Source: Bacillus sp. SKDU12
Lineage (GTDB): Bacteria > Bacillota > Bacilli > Bacillales > Bacillaceae
DNA: 64,000 nucleotides
Assembly (NCBI RefSeq): GCF_010093085.1
Contig: NZ_MSRC01000018.1
Span: 62,001 to 126,000 of the forward strand
Reading direction: 5' to 3'
This document shows positions 53,256 to 62,267 of the stretch, one piece after another. The position numbers were made by a program, and so were the translations under genes. The stretch's first letter is position 1, and every line of letters begins with the position of its first letter. The notes beneath the pieces are model-generated. The model was not told the origin of the DNA, did not search any database, and saw only the letters and a list, made by a program, of their open reading frames with translations.

Positions 53256-53330
53256 TCCACAGTAGCTCAGTGGTAGAGCTATCGGCTGTTAACCGATCGG
53301 TCGCAGGTTCGAATCCTGCCTGTGGAGCCA
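53256..53330 (+). tRNA. trnS-Asn: tRNA-Asn (GTT)
   Basis: Acceptor TCCACAG/CTGTGGA, T arm GGTTCGAATCC, anticodon GTT in GGCTGTTAACC, encoded CCA. First of seven tRNAs. Confidence 0.95.
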
Positions 53331-53334
53331 TATT

Positions 53335-53425
53335 GGAGAAGTACTCAAGTGGCTGAAGAGGCGCCCCTGCTAAGGGTGTAGGTCGCGTAAGCGGCGCGAG
53401 GGTTCAAATCCCTCCTTCTCCGCCA
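53335..53425 (+). tRNA. trnS-Ser: tRNA-Ser (GCT)
   Basis: Class II tRNA with long variable arm, acceptor GGAGAAG/CTTCTCC, anticodon GCT, encoded CCA. Confidence 0.95.
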
Positions 53426-53454
53426 TAAAATCTCGATATAAGTTCTCAACCATC

Positions 53455-53526
53455 GGCCCGTTGGTCAAGCGGTTAAGACACCGCCCTTTCACGGCGGTAA
53501 CACGGGTTCGAATCCCGTACGGGTCA
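53455..53526 (+). tRNA. trnS-Glu: tRNA-Glu (TTC)
   Basis: Acceptor GGCCCGT/ACGGGTC, anticodon TTC in GCCCTTTCACGG, no encoded CCA. Confidence 0.95.
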
Positions 53527-53538
53527 TTCCATATTCGT

Positions 53539-53613
53539 TGGGCTATAGCCAAGCGGTAAGGCAACGGACTTTGACTCCGTCATGCGTTGGTTCGAATCCA
53601 GCTAGCCCAGCCA
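53539..53613 (+). tRNA. trnS-Gln: tRNA-Gln (TTG)
   Basis: Acceptor TGGGCTA/TAGCCCA, anticodon TTG in GGACTTTGACTCC, encoded CCA. Confidence 0.95.
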
Positions 53614-53640
53614 TTTTTATTTTTTGAAATTGAATAGCAA

Positions 53641-53716
53641 GAGCCATTAGCTCAGTTGGTAGAGCATCTGACTTTTAATCAGAGGGTCGAAGGTTCGAGT
53701 CCTTCATGGCTCACCA
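53641..53716 (+). tRNA. trnS-Lys: tRNA-Lys (TTT)
   Basis: Acceptor GAGCCAT/ATGGCTC, anticodon TTT in GACTTTTAATC, encoded CCA. Confidence 0.95.
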
Positions 53717-53727
53717 TTTATCTTTTT

Positions 53728-53809
53728 GCGGGTGTGGCGGAATTGGCAGACGCGCTAGACTTAGGATCTAGTGTCTTACGACGTGGGGGTTCGAGTCCCT
53801 TCACCCGCA
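53728..53809 (+). tRNA. trnS-Leu1: tRNA-Leu (TAG)
   Basis: Class II tRNA, acceptor GCGGGTG/CACCCGC, anticodon TAG in GACTTAGGATC, no encoded CCA. Confidence 0.93.
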
Positions 53810-53890
53810 CTTTATTTTTACAAAGTGCACACAAATCGGTTTTGCTAGGTTAAGAGCCTGCTAAACCAGCACAAACAATTTAATGATCAC

Positions 53891-53982
<92 letters not shown>

Positions 53983-53994
<12 letters not shown>

Positions 53995-54013
53995 GAGGCT
54001 CTTGGTTTTTTTG
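53983..54013 (+). terminator. trnS terminator
   Basis: ACCAAG...CTTGGT stem (loop of 12) followed by T7, just after tRNA-Leu2. Confidence 0.75.
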
Positions 54014-54057
54014 TGTTTATTTTTAAATGATTTACTGCCCACAAACTACCCACTTAC

Positions 54058-55166
54058 CTAAAGTAAGTCATCTAATTTATCAGCCATTTCCTTCTGTTTG
54101 TTTGGATATAGGTGTCCATAAACATCAATTGTTGTTTTTACAGAACCATGTCCTAAACGCTCTTTAATTGTAATGTAATCTTCTCCTTGGTGTATTAATA
54201 GTGCAACATGTGAATGTCTAAAATCATGTAAACGTATAGGAGTAAGATCGCTGTCCTTGCAAAAGTATTTAATCTTCCGACTGAAAATATCTTTTCTTGA
54301 AGGTGTATCTTTATATTGAAAGATATAGGTATCATTTGATTGTCTAATACCTAAATCATTAAACAACTCTTTTTGTGCTTCTCTCCAAACCTCTAGTAGA
54401 TTTAGCAATTTTTTATTGATACTAACTCTCCGAATCGAATTTTTGGTTTTTGGTGTTGTGACAACAAATTGACCATCAAGCCAGGTACAGGATTTATGCA
54501 CATCTATTTCTAATAAGATTTTGTCAATATCTTTCCATTGCAGGGCGAGCATCTCACCACATCTTAGTCCAGTTAAAAAAGCAACGGTATAAAAGGTTTT
54601 AAACAATAACTGGTCTTGAGGTATTAAACTAATAAATTTTTTGAATTCTTCTGGTCTCCAAAACTTCATTTTCTTTCTTGTTAAAGGTAATCGTTTAACA
54701 TTATCACATGGATTTCTTTTTAAGATTTCTTCATGTACAGCTGTATCAAAAATTTTGCTTAGACTAGTCATGATATTATTAACTGATTTATTGCTTAGAC
54801 CTGTTTCGATTAAATGTTTTCTGAAATCAATTATTTCTCTATGTGTGATTTTTTGTATATCTGATTTCAAAAAGTAGCTAGATATATGTTTGTTTATAAT
54901 GTATTTCTGATTCTGATAATAGTTAGGTTTGCTATCTATTTCACAATTTGCTAAGTAAATTGTGAAATAAGAGTCTGAAAGCTGACTGATCTAGACTTTC
55001 TTGCTCTTTCTTCCTGAAATTCTCTTCTTAATGTTGCTTCTAATTCTAAAGCTTCTTTTCTGGTTGATGCTACTGGTCTCGTCCTAATTCTTTCTCCGGT
55101 AATCGGGTCAAATCCAAAGCTAACGTCAACTTGATATTGACCATTTACAAGTTTTTTTACAGACAT
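54058..55166 (-). pseudogene. int: ICEBs1 integrase, frameshifted
   Basis: Tyrosine recombinase matching ICEBs1 Int. The N-terminal AP2-like arm-binding part is read from 55166 (SVKKLVNGQYQVDVSFGFDP) to a stop at 54951. The remaining 270 residues, core-binding and catalytic (R in TGLRCGEM, HxxR in HDFRHSHVALLIH, Y in TTIDVYGHLYP), continue in another frame. The gap shows a net insertion of two bases around 54945-54955 relative to the Int reading SNCEIDSKPN. The catalytic half lacks a ribosome site, so a functional integrase is unlikely. AT-rich like the rest of the element. Confidence 0.88.
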
Positions 55167-55177
55167 TTAATTTCTCC

Positions 55178-55682
55178 TTAACCAAAAGCGCTTATTTCGT
55201 GTGAATAGATTCTGTTACTAAATGAGCCAATTTGAGAAAGTTTATAATCAGTAACAAATGATGGTACGTTGAAGTATGCTGCTATTTGTTCTTTGCTAAA
55301 ACCCTGTATATATGGAAGGGCTTCATTAAGCATTTTATCTGTCAGTATTAATTCTGCTGCAAATAGGCTTGCTTGATGCTCAAGTTTATCTTTTAGAACT
55401 TTAGAGCAATTCACAACTTTAAAAAGTGTTCAATCTTTTATGGAGAAAGTAATGCCCATGGGCAATTACATATTGTTGATGTTGGAGGTTCTCGGTGATA
55501 TGAATTAAATATTGATCTGTGGCTTTGTCATGTTGTAGTAAACCGTTTGCTTGTCCAAGATCATTTTTGAGTATATAAATTTTTTGGATGTCACAAATTT
55601 CATAGGCATTATTTGTACCATGTGTCTTAATGACTGATTGGACTTTATGTTTAAATCCTTTGCTTGTATAAATTGTTATCAC
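55178..55682 (-). pseudogene. immA: ICEBs1 ImmA protease, doubly broken
   Basis: ImmA is the metalloprotease that cleaves ImmR to induce ICEBs1. The N-terminal half (ITIYTSKGFKHKVQSVIKTH) reads from 55682 to a stop at 55419 and the C-terminal half continues in the next frame, because of one extra T in ACTTTTTAAAG. Independently the active site HELGH is reduced to HGH (VIAHGHYFLH), a six-base deletion removing the catalytic glutamate. So it cannot be an active protease even if the frameshift is bypassed. Confidence 0.85.
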
Positions 55683-56040
55683 TCTTTCTTCTTTAATTCG
55701 TCAATGAATTTAATTCCGTTTTTTAATGCTTTTTTAACAAGGCGTGCAGTTTCCTCATCAAATTCACCATCATTCATAAAAAGGAGTGTATCTTCATCAT
55801 TTAATTCCTGTATGGCTTCATTAATTGTTTTATTGAGTAAATCAGTTTCGTTTTTCTTGCTTACTTCATCCTTTCCTAATAAATAGTCTGTAGATACGTT
55901 ATATAAGTTGCTCAATTTTAAGAGTGTGTCTGTATCAGGATCTCTGTAATCTCTTTCGTAATTAGACAAGTTATTGTTACCGTATTAAGTTTCTCTGCGG
56001 CTTCTTTCTGAGTGTATCCAGCTTTTTGTCGAGCTTCTTT
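55679..56040 (-). pseudogene. immR: ICEBs1 repressor ImmR, frameshifted and 5'-truncated
   Basis: The HTH_3 repressor that keeps ICEBs1 quiet. The residues KEARQKAGYTQKEAAEKLN of the HTH are readable from about 56040, then one base is missing (AATACGGTAAC in place of AATATCGGTAAC) and the rest, SNYERDYRDPDTDTLLKLSN to the end, is in the other frame down to 55679. The first six or so codons and the promoter are gone: the sequence switches to rapI at about 56040. Overlaps immA by four bases as in the intact element. Confidence 0.85.
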
Positions 56041-56386
56041 TAATTATGATGTTACTTTAACTTACTTTAGTAAAGGGCGATTTATTGCCGATACAAGTGA
56101 TGATAAGGAATACACAGCGAAATCCAAAATATTAGAGGGGTTATTTTTCTCTGATGGAGAGACTCAATTAATAGAGAATGCATTTTCATATTTGGCTTCG
56201 AGGAAGATGTTTGCTGATGTTGAAAATTTTTCGATTGAAGTCGCTGATTATTTTCATGAACAAGGAAATTTAATGCTCTCTAATGAATATTATCGTATGA
56301 GTATTGAAGCAAGACGAAAAATTAAAAAAGGGGAGATTATTAATGAAAATCAGCCGGATTCTATTGGCAGCAGTGATTTTAAGTAG
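56041..56386 (+). pseudogene. rapI: RapI, C-terminal remnant
   Basis: About 114 codons of the C-terminal TPR region of RapI (NYDVTLTYFSKGRFIADTSD ... SDFK). RapI normally triggers ICEBs1 excision via ImmA and is inhibited by PhrI. The first two thirds are deleted and the fragment is fused head-to-head with immR, so no start or promoter is left. The 3' end, overlapping phrI, is intact. Confidence 0.85.
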
Positions 56387-56462
56387 TGTATTTTCAATAA
56401 CTTATTTGCAAAGTGATCATAGTACAGAAGTCAAAGTGGCTGCAGATAGGGTAGGCGCATGA
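56343..56462 (+). CDS. phrI: PhrI pre-pro signalling peptide
   Basis: Thirty-nine residues: start KISRILLAAVILSSVFSITY gives a signal peptide and the end VKVAADRVGA contains the mature pentapeptide DRVGA, the known PhrI signal of ICEBs1. PhrI is secreted, processed, re-imported by Opp and inhibits RapI. AAAGGGGAGATTATTA upstream of the ATG is inside rapI. It is intact although its receptor gene is truncated; transcription may need a new promoter since the rapI promoter is gone. Confidence 0.92.
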   Translation: MKISRILLAAVILSSVFSITYLQSDHSTEVKVAADRVGA

Positions 56463-56527
56463 GGGGACTAGAAAGGTTTAATCTTTTTTAAAAGGTTAAG
56501 CCTTTTTTTAGGCTACAAATGTAATCA

Positions 56528-56582
56528 GTGCCCAATTAGTTGCCCTGAATTCATGAAAAAGGATAAAATAGGTGTAAATAAA
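56528..56582 (+). repeat. Direct repeat R1 (left of the oxidoreductase gene)
   Basis: GTGCCCAATTAGTTGCCCTG followed by AATTCATGAAAAAGGATAAA and ATAGGTGTAAATAAA; about 85 percent identical to R2. The TGCCC doublet also resembles CTGCCCACAAACTACCCAC next to the int 3' end (54036-54054). Confidence 0.75.
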
Positions 56583-56648
56583 GTTGCTATTTTAAAATTA
56601 GAATTAATTCATTGTCGGCAATAATAACTAATCGGCGAAGAAAGGATA

Positions 56649-57182
56649 ATGAGTCATATGAAAACATTAGTTATCGTTATACACCCTAATTTGGAAACGT
56701 CTGTTGTCAACAAAACCTGGATGAATCGTTTAAAGCAAGAGAATGACATTACGGTTCATGACCTGTACAGTGAATACCCTAATTTTATCATTGATGTAGA
56801 AAAAGAGCAGCGGCTCCTGTTAGATCATGAGCGTATCGTTTTCCAGTTCCCAATGTATTGGTACAGCAGTCCCGCGTTACTCAAACAATGGGAAGATGAT
56901 GTGTTAACACATGGCTGGGCTTATGGAACTGGAGGAACTAAATTGCATGGAAAAGAACTACTCTTAGCTATTTCCTTAGGCGCACAGGAATCTGATTATC
57001 AAGCAGGCGGAGAATATAATATCACGATCAGCGAGCTTATCAGACCGTTTCAAGTCACTGCTAACTATATAGGAATGCGTTTTCTTCCTGCGTTTACACA
57101 ATCTGGGACACTTCACCTTTCAAAAGAAGATGTTAAGAACAGTGCGGAGAAATTGGTTGAATATCTAAAAGCTGAGCATTGA
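56649..57182 (+). CDS. YwrO-family NAD(P)H oxidoreductase
   Basis: Flavodoxin-fold NAD(P)H:quinone oxidoreductase of 177 residues of the KefF/YwrO/YrkL group. The start KTLVIVIHPNLETSVVNKTW binds the FMN phosphate; FQFPMYWYSSPALLKQW (about 74) and the GGEYNITISELIRPFQ segment (about 125) are family features. It should reduce quinones or nitro compounds with two electrons. Start may be ATG 56649 or ATG 56658; AGAAAGGA serves either. Not part of ICEBs1 as I know it: it sits between two direct repeats inside the att sites, so it looks like cargo. Confidence 0.82.
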   Translation: MSHMKTLVIVIHPNLETSVVNKTWMNRLKQENDITVHDLYSEYPNFIIDVEKEQRLLLDHERIVFQFPMYWYSSPALLKQWEDDVLTHGWAYGTGGTKLHGKELLLAISLGAQESDYQAGGEYNITISELIRPFQVTANYIGMRFLPAFTQSGTLHLSKEDVKNSAEKLVEYLKAEH

Positions 57183-57316
57183 TTCGGTATTCGCGAGGGA
57201 AGCTGAAACAAATTATGTGTTGTGAAAATAAGGCTTTGTGATAGATTTTAATAAGCTTAATTTCAAAGTTACATCGAATAGTGTGATGAAATGTAGAGTT
57301 CCTTGGCCTCTAATAG

Positions 57317-57370
57317 GTGCCCAATTTGTGCCCAGAATTCATGAAAATGATGAAAATAGGTGTAAATAAA
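57317..57370 (+). repeat. Direct repeat R2 (right of the oxidoreductase gene)
   Basis: GTGCCCAATTTGTGCCCAGA followed by ATTCATGAAAATGATGAAAA and TAGGTGTAAATAAA; partner of R1 at 56528-56582, 735 bases between them. Confidence 0.75.
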
Positions 57371-57419
57371 ATAACAGATGCTTAGTTTAAAAGCTTTTGT
57401 AACCCATAATATATTTTTA

Positions 57420-57493
57420 CTAGGTTGAGGGCCTAGTGGGTGAATAACCCGTGGAGGTAAGTCCTCTCGGCCGCATCAATAATACCAAGGGTT
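57420..57493 (+). other. attR: partial copy of the tRNA-Leu(GAG) 3' end
   Basis: CTAGGTTGAGGGCCTAGTGG through GCATCAAT-ATACCAAGGGTT duplicates 53918-53994. It lacks the TC of the T arm (GGAGGTAAGTCC against GGAGGTTCAAGTCC) and the 5' half, so it is not a tRNA. It marks the right end of the ICEBs1 remnant. Confidence 0.85.
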
Positions 57494-57537
57494 CAACCAC
57501 CTTTTGTATTATTAATTGTTGCAGGTGAATGTGGCAT

Positions 57538-57586
57538 AAAAAAAGTGCTGACCTCTGCACAAAACCTTTGCGCGAGTCTGCACTTT
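57538..57586 (-). terminator. Terminator of the desaturase gene
   Basis: On minus, AAAGTGCAGAC/GTCAGCACTTT imperfect stem followed by T run. Confidence 0.65.
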
Positions 57587-57632
57587 TATTCTGTAAGGTA
57601 CATTGCCTATTATCATCGATTATGGAGTTTAT

Positions 57633-58664
57633 TTAATCCGTTCTTAGCCGATCTGATACTTGGATTTTAGGAGTTTTTTTTAAGTGTTTAAAACCAACAA
57701 ACTTTTTGCTTTCTTCATCCCATAGGCGGAACTTTAACGACTTAAGACTTGTTGCCAGTGTGATGGTCGGAACGTTTTGCAATGGTTCAGTATTGTTATG
57801 TACGATTTCAAGCTTATAGTTTGGGACTCTTGGGCTTAAATGATGAACATGATGAAAACCGATATTGCCTGTTACCCATTGCATGACTTTTGGAAGCTTA
57901 TAAAAAGAGCTTCCTTCAACTGCTGCTTTTACATATTCCCACTGCTCATCTTCTTCAAAATATGAATCTTCAAATGTATGCTGAATATAAAACATCCAAA
58001 TTCCGAGGGATCCCGATATCATAAAAATTGGCGTCTGGACCAGCAGAAAGTTTTTCCAGCCTATCGCCCAACATAAAAGTGCTGCCAAAGCAACGATCCC
58101 AAGGTTCGTTACATACGTATTCATCCGTTCTTTGCGTTTTGCTCCTTTACGATTAAAACGATTGGTAATCCCGAAGACATAAATCGGTCCGATAATAAAC
58201 ATAACAAACGGATTTCTATACAATCGGTACATTATTTTTGTCTTAGTTGAGGCTTCCTTATATTCTTGAACGGTCAGTACCCAAATATCACCTGTACCGC
58301 GTTTGTCCAGGTTGCTGCTTGTCGCATGATGGACAGAATGATCGTGTGCCCAATGATCAAAAGGATGCAGAGTAAGAATTCCTGTTATTGTTCCAAGAAT
58401 TCGATTCGCCTTTCTGTTCTTAAAAAAGGAATAGTGGCAGCAATCATGAAAGATAATAAAGGTTCTCACTAAGAAACCTGCCGCAACGATAGAAATCGCT
58501 AATGTAAGGATATAAGAAATCGATAAGCTCTTATATGCCAGACACCATAACAAGATAAATGGCACTAATGTGTTAACGATTTGATAAATACTTTTTTGTA
58601 AATCGGACTTTTCATAAGGGATAACCAGTTTTCTCAAAGTCCTCAGGTTTTGTTTAGTATGCAT
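57633..58664 (-). CDS. Fatty acid desaturase, Des-like
   Basis: Membrane acyl-lipid desaturase of 343 residues from the chosen start. The three histidine boxes HDCCH (73-77), HDHSVHH (about 110) and HHVHH (about 280) carry the di-iron centre. Strongly similar to the B. subtilis delta-5 desaturase Des, which makes phospholipid acyl chains unsaturated in the cold. The ATG at 58664 aligns with the Des N-terminus, with AAGGG 13 bases upstream; an earlier ATG at 58751 adds 29 basic residues but has no ribosome site. It lies between two att copies, apart from any desKR, so it may be a second copy. Confidence 0.82.
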   Translation of the reverse strand: MHTKQNLRTLRKLVIPYEKSDLQKSIYQIVNTLVPFILLWCLAYKSLSISYILTLAISIVAAGFLVRTFIIFHDCCHYSFFKNRKANRILGTITGILTLHPFDHWAHDHSVHHATSSNLDKRGTGDIWVLTVQEYKEASTKTKIMYRLYRNPFVMFIIGPIYVFGITNRFNRKGAKRKERMNTYVTNLGIVALAALLCWAIGWKNFLLVQTPIFMISGSLGIWMFYIQHTFEDSYFEEDEQWEYVKAAVEGSSFYKLPKVMQWVTGNIGFHHVHHLSPRVPNYKLEIVHNNTEPLQNVPTITLATSLKSLKFRLWDEESKKFVGFKHLKKTPKIQVSDRLRTD

Positions 58665-59160
58665 TTTTAAGAGCTTTCCCTTCTTTGCTGTTCTTAATTT
58701 AAGTATAGAAAACGTTTTATTGCCTTTGAAGTCCCAGTTGCCATACTTCATATATGATAAGTATCATGGTTTTTTTATAATTCTTGTTTTGGATCCTTTT
58801 TAAAAGCTGTTAAATGAATCGGTTTTCCAATCTCTCTAAAAAATGATTGGAACTGCAAAAACTGATTCCCAGCTCAAATCAGGGTCAACCGGAATACAAA
58901 GCGTACGAAAATTATACCCAGCTTTTTATCGGGTTAAACTCTCTCCTTGATCTCTATGGGAGGTTGAATTATTGATTGTTTGAGGAGCGAAAAACTACCG
59001 AAAATATTGATTGCTTTTTGAGGGGCAAGATAAAGAGGGCTAGAAGCACATTTACTGTTCAGCTTGAATTTCCTCGTTTCTTAATGAAAAAGGCTTTAGA
59101 AAGAGGATATTTATGTTCAAGTTCTATTTTTTATGAGTACCTTTGAAAACGGGGGATATC

Positions 59161-59313
59161 ATGAGTGCCCGTTTAGAAATGCAGAATAAAGCTTTTTTTA
59201 ATAAATCTTTAACAATCAATAGTGAAAAAGGTTTGAAGACACTCGTGATTCATTTCACGGTGTTTTCAATAGACATCTTATTTGGCATTCATATTTACGT
59301 ATTTAACAAATAA
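59161..59313 (+). CDS. Possible small protein, unknown
   Basis: Fifty codons: SARLEMQNKAFFNKS, then a hydrophobic stretch (about 28-48, TLVIHFTVFSIDILFGIHIY). GGGGG lies five bases before the ATG. No similarity known to me. It may be a small membrane peptide or chance. Confidence 0.3.
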   Translation: MSARLEMQNKAFFNKSLTINSEKGLKTLVIHFTVFSIDILFGIHIYVFNK

Positions 59314-59332
59314 TACCACTAATAAAAATAAT

Positions 59333-59361
59333 TTGCAGTTATTTCCGTTTCGTGCTATGAT
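59333..59361 (+). promoter_or_regulatory. Promoter of cspC
   Basis: TTGCAG, 17-base spacer, TATGAT with extended TGC. The leader would be about 110 bases, typical for cold-shock genes. Confidence 0.75.
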
Positions 59362-59467
59362 AAAGGAGAATTATTTTTGTTCGTGTAAAGGATAGTATGA
59401 ATATTGACTTTTCGTCTTGATGATACTTGGGGCAAGGATAGTAATAGAATGTGTGCAAACGCACTAG

Positions 59468-59683
<216 letters not shown>

Positions 59684-59701
59684 TTTTCAATCGTTTATAC
59701 A

Positions 59702-59731
59702 AACAGGCTCTTTATAGAGAGCCTGTTTTTT
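59702..59731 (+). terminator. cspC terminator
   Basis: AACAGGCTCT-TTATAG-AGAGCCTGTT stem followed by T run. Confidence 0.85.
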
Positions 59732-59751
59732 TATGTTCACTATAATTTTGT

Positions 59752-59785
59752 CAACAAAAAAACCCTACTCAACGTTCGAGTAGGG
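59752..59785 (-). terminator. Orphan minus-strand terminator
   Basis: CCCTACTC-GAACGTT-GAGTAGGG perfect stem followed on minus by eight T. No clear minus-strand gene ends here, so it marks an unknown transcript from about 60.2 kb leftward. Confidence 0.7.
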
Positions 59786-60428
59786 AGATATGGTACAAGG
59801 TAATGGAAAAAGGTTTAAAACTTTAAAGGTTTGTTTACAGTATAACATACTGGGTTTACAATATGCGGAATGTATACAAATTATTTGTTTTTCTGTTCTC
59901 AATACAACTGCATGTTATTCTGTCTTCTTTCACTAACCTGACCGTTCATTTAAACACAAGGTTAGATCAATTTCATCTGGAAATTCCGTCATTTTTTAAT
60001 TGTTGACCATATATTTAGACGGTACAACTCACATATCTCTGTTATGAAAAGAAGTAAACGACTGTTATTCACTGTCGCAGCAGATGTAAGAAACTTTTTA
60101 AAGATAGAGAGGCGATTGATTGTTTTTCTCTGGTACTTAGACCTAAAACGATGAAAGCCCTGCCTCTCTTTCATCCTTACGGTTCCTTGTCCGTGCCAGT
60201 GTGAATCAGGTACAAAAGTCAAGTGACTATCTCATTGAGTTTTTTGATAAAACTCCAAATGTTCGTTGAAGAAATTTAAATAATAAAAATAGATTAGAGT
60301 GTAGGAATAATAAAGAGGTTAATGTTCTAAAAGTAAGTTGAAGAAGTTATACGATTTTGAAATAGTTTGCGTTTGATCGTAATATTCCGAAAGTGTAAGG
60401 AAGCTTTTTGATAAGCAAAACATTAATC
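59786..60428. other. Stretch between cspC and ydeB
   Basis: About 640 bases. On minus, 59989-60174 is open for 61 basic codons (KERQGFHRFRSKYQRKT ... WSTIKK), preceded by GGAA; together with the orphan terminator this could be a small gene or a structured RNA. I do not recognise it. The rest is AT-rich without signals. Confidence 0.35.
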
Positions 60429-60890
60429 TTAACAGAAACTTTTGATTTGATTTTCAGTGATCCCTTTAATAACTTCCAGTTCACTAATCAAAAATTCATA
60501 TGCATTATCCAACATTTTTTTTTCGCTTGTATTGAGTGCTTTTTCTTTCTTCATACGCATTAAATCACGTACAACTTCCGCACCTTCTTGGATTTTACCC
60601 GTTTTTATTTTGTCTGTGTTTACTTTATACCTTTGTTTCCACGGCAGTAACCTATCTGATTCTCCATGCTGAAAAATGTGTATAATGTGTTTTAATGCAA
60701 GTATGTCAGTAACTGGTCGTATATTTAAACTCAATATTTTACCCGTTGGAATCATTACTGTCATATTATTGATTGACATTTTTATGACATAATAGTGTTG
60801 TTTTTTCTCTAAAAATTCTTTTTCTTCTATGGCTTCAATTATACCTGCTCCGTGCATTGGATAAACAATGTTATCGCCGATTTGAAACAT
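60429..60890 (-). CDS. ydeB: CarD/CdnL-family transcription regulator YdeB
   Basis: CarD_CdnL_TRCF family protein of 153 residues. The RNA polymerase-binding Tudor-like N-domain (FQIGDNIVYPMHGAGIIEAI, 2-60) is followed by an all-helical DNA-binding C-domain (about 75-150; WKQRYKVNTDKI). Relatives stabilise open promoter complexes. The ATG at 60890 follows GGAGGTGG by five bases; the longer frame from 60905 would start inside a hairpin. A perfect 14-base inverted repeat overlaps the ribosome site. Confidence 0.88.
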   Translation of the reverse strand: MFQIGDNIVYPMHGAGIIEAIEEKEFLEKKQHYYVIKMSINNMTVMIPTGKILSLNIRPVTDILALKHIIHIFQHGESDRLLPWKQRYKVNTDKIKTGKIQEGAEVVRDLMRMKKEKALNTSEKKMLDNAYEFLISELEVIKGITENQIKSFC

Positions 60891-60900
60891 ATTATCCACC

Positions 60901-60940
60901 TCCATGTATGGTAACTTAACTTAAGATTACCATACATGGA
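60901..60940 (-). promoter_or_regulatory. Perfect 14-bp inverted repeat in the ydeB leader
   Basis: TCCATGTATGGTAA (60901-60914) and TTACCATACATGGA (60927-60940), 12-base spacer CTTAACTTAAGA. Read on minus, the second arm runs into GGAGGTGG, the ribosome site of ydeB. Could be a protein operator or an RNA hairpin that limits translation. Confidence 0.75.
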
Positions 60941-61304
60941 GGGAATATCAAAATTTCAATGATAACATGAGACTTTTTTAATTGTCAATAACTTTTTAAA
61001 AAACAAATCAAGTAAAAAACAACATTAAAACAATCTGGCCGCATCAATGATACCAAGGGTTTTGACGCTCTTAGCACTTTTTTGCAATCACTGTCCGCTT
61101 CTTACAGTAATTTCACCTGCCATTGAGGAGAGGATATTTTGGAGCTCGTCATGAATTTGACGTCAAGTCACCAGAGTATTGCTATAACCCAGAAACGTAA
61201 AGACGGATATAATGAACTTATTTGTTCAATCCAATTAGCATAAAATCTCTCTAGGAGGAACAAGTTTTCTTGCCTAAGAGGGTTATAATCGTATGAAATA
61301 GCTG
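60941..61304. other. Stretch between ydeB and gdh with third att fragment
   Basis: About 360 bases with no gene. Contains the att fragment at 61037-61070 and a TATAAT-like motif near 61284. Confidence 0.5.
61037..61070 (+). other. Third att fragment (tRNA-Leu 3' flank)
   Basis: GGCCGCATCAATGATACCAA followed by GGGTTTTGA-GCTC repeats the sequence at 53969-54002, including the bases downstream of tRNA-Leu(GAG), with one substitution. It closes the desaturase-cspC-ydeB block. Confidence 0.8.
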
Positions 61305-61364
61305 AAAATAAAAAAAGAAAAAGGACACCAAACAAACAGCACTAGTGCTATAAGTTCGGTGTCC
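61305..61364 (-). terminator. gdh terminator
   Basis: On minus, GGACACCGAAC/GTTTGGTGTCC long stem with inner GCACTAGTGC palindrome, followed by T-rich sequence. Confidence 0.8.
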
Positions 61365-61412
61365 GCAGACTTCTATTTTTTATTTCTCTAAAGCCTTAAG
61401 GCCTTATTCTTA

Positions 61413-62210
<798 letters not shown>

Positions 62211-62267
62211 CTAGTTCTCACAATTATTTTTTTATAGATATTCTTACTGTTAGTTTTGAAATGTATT

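Larger units (their letters stand above)
57183..57632 (+). other. Gene-free stretch with repeat R2 and right att
   Basis: About 450 bases: AT-rich spacer, repeat R2 (57317-57370), att copy (57420-57493) and the minus-strand terminator of the desaturase gene. No coding sequence seen. Confidence 0.6.

Noticed and set aside
53370-53853. Open frames across the tRNA cluster
   Set aside because: They overlap clear tRNA genes on either strand and encode no recognisable protein.
57420-57478. A second tRNA-Leu gene
   Set aside because: Only the 3' half is present and two T-arm bases are missing; it is an attachment-site copy.
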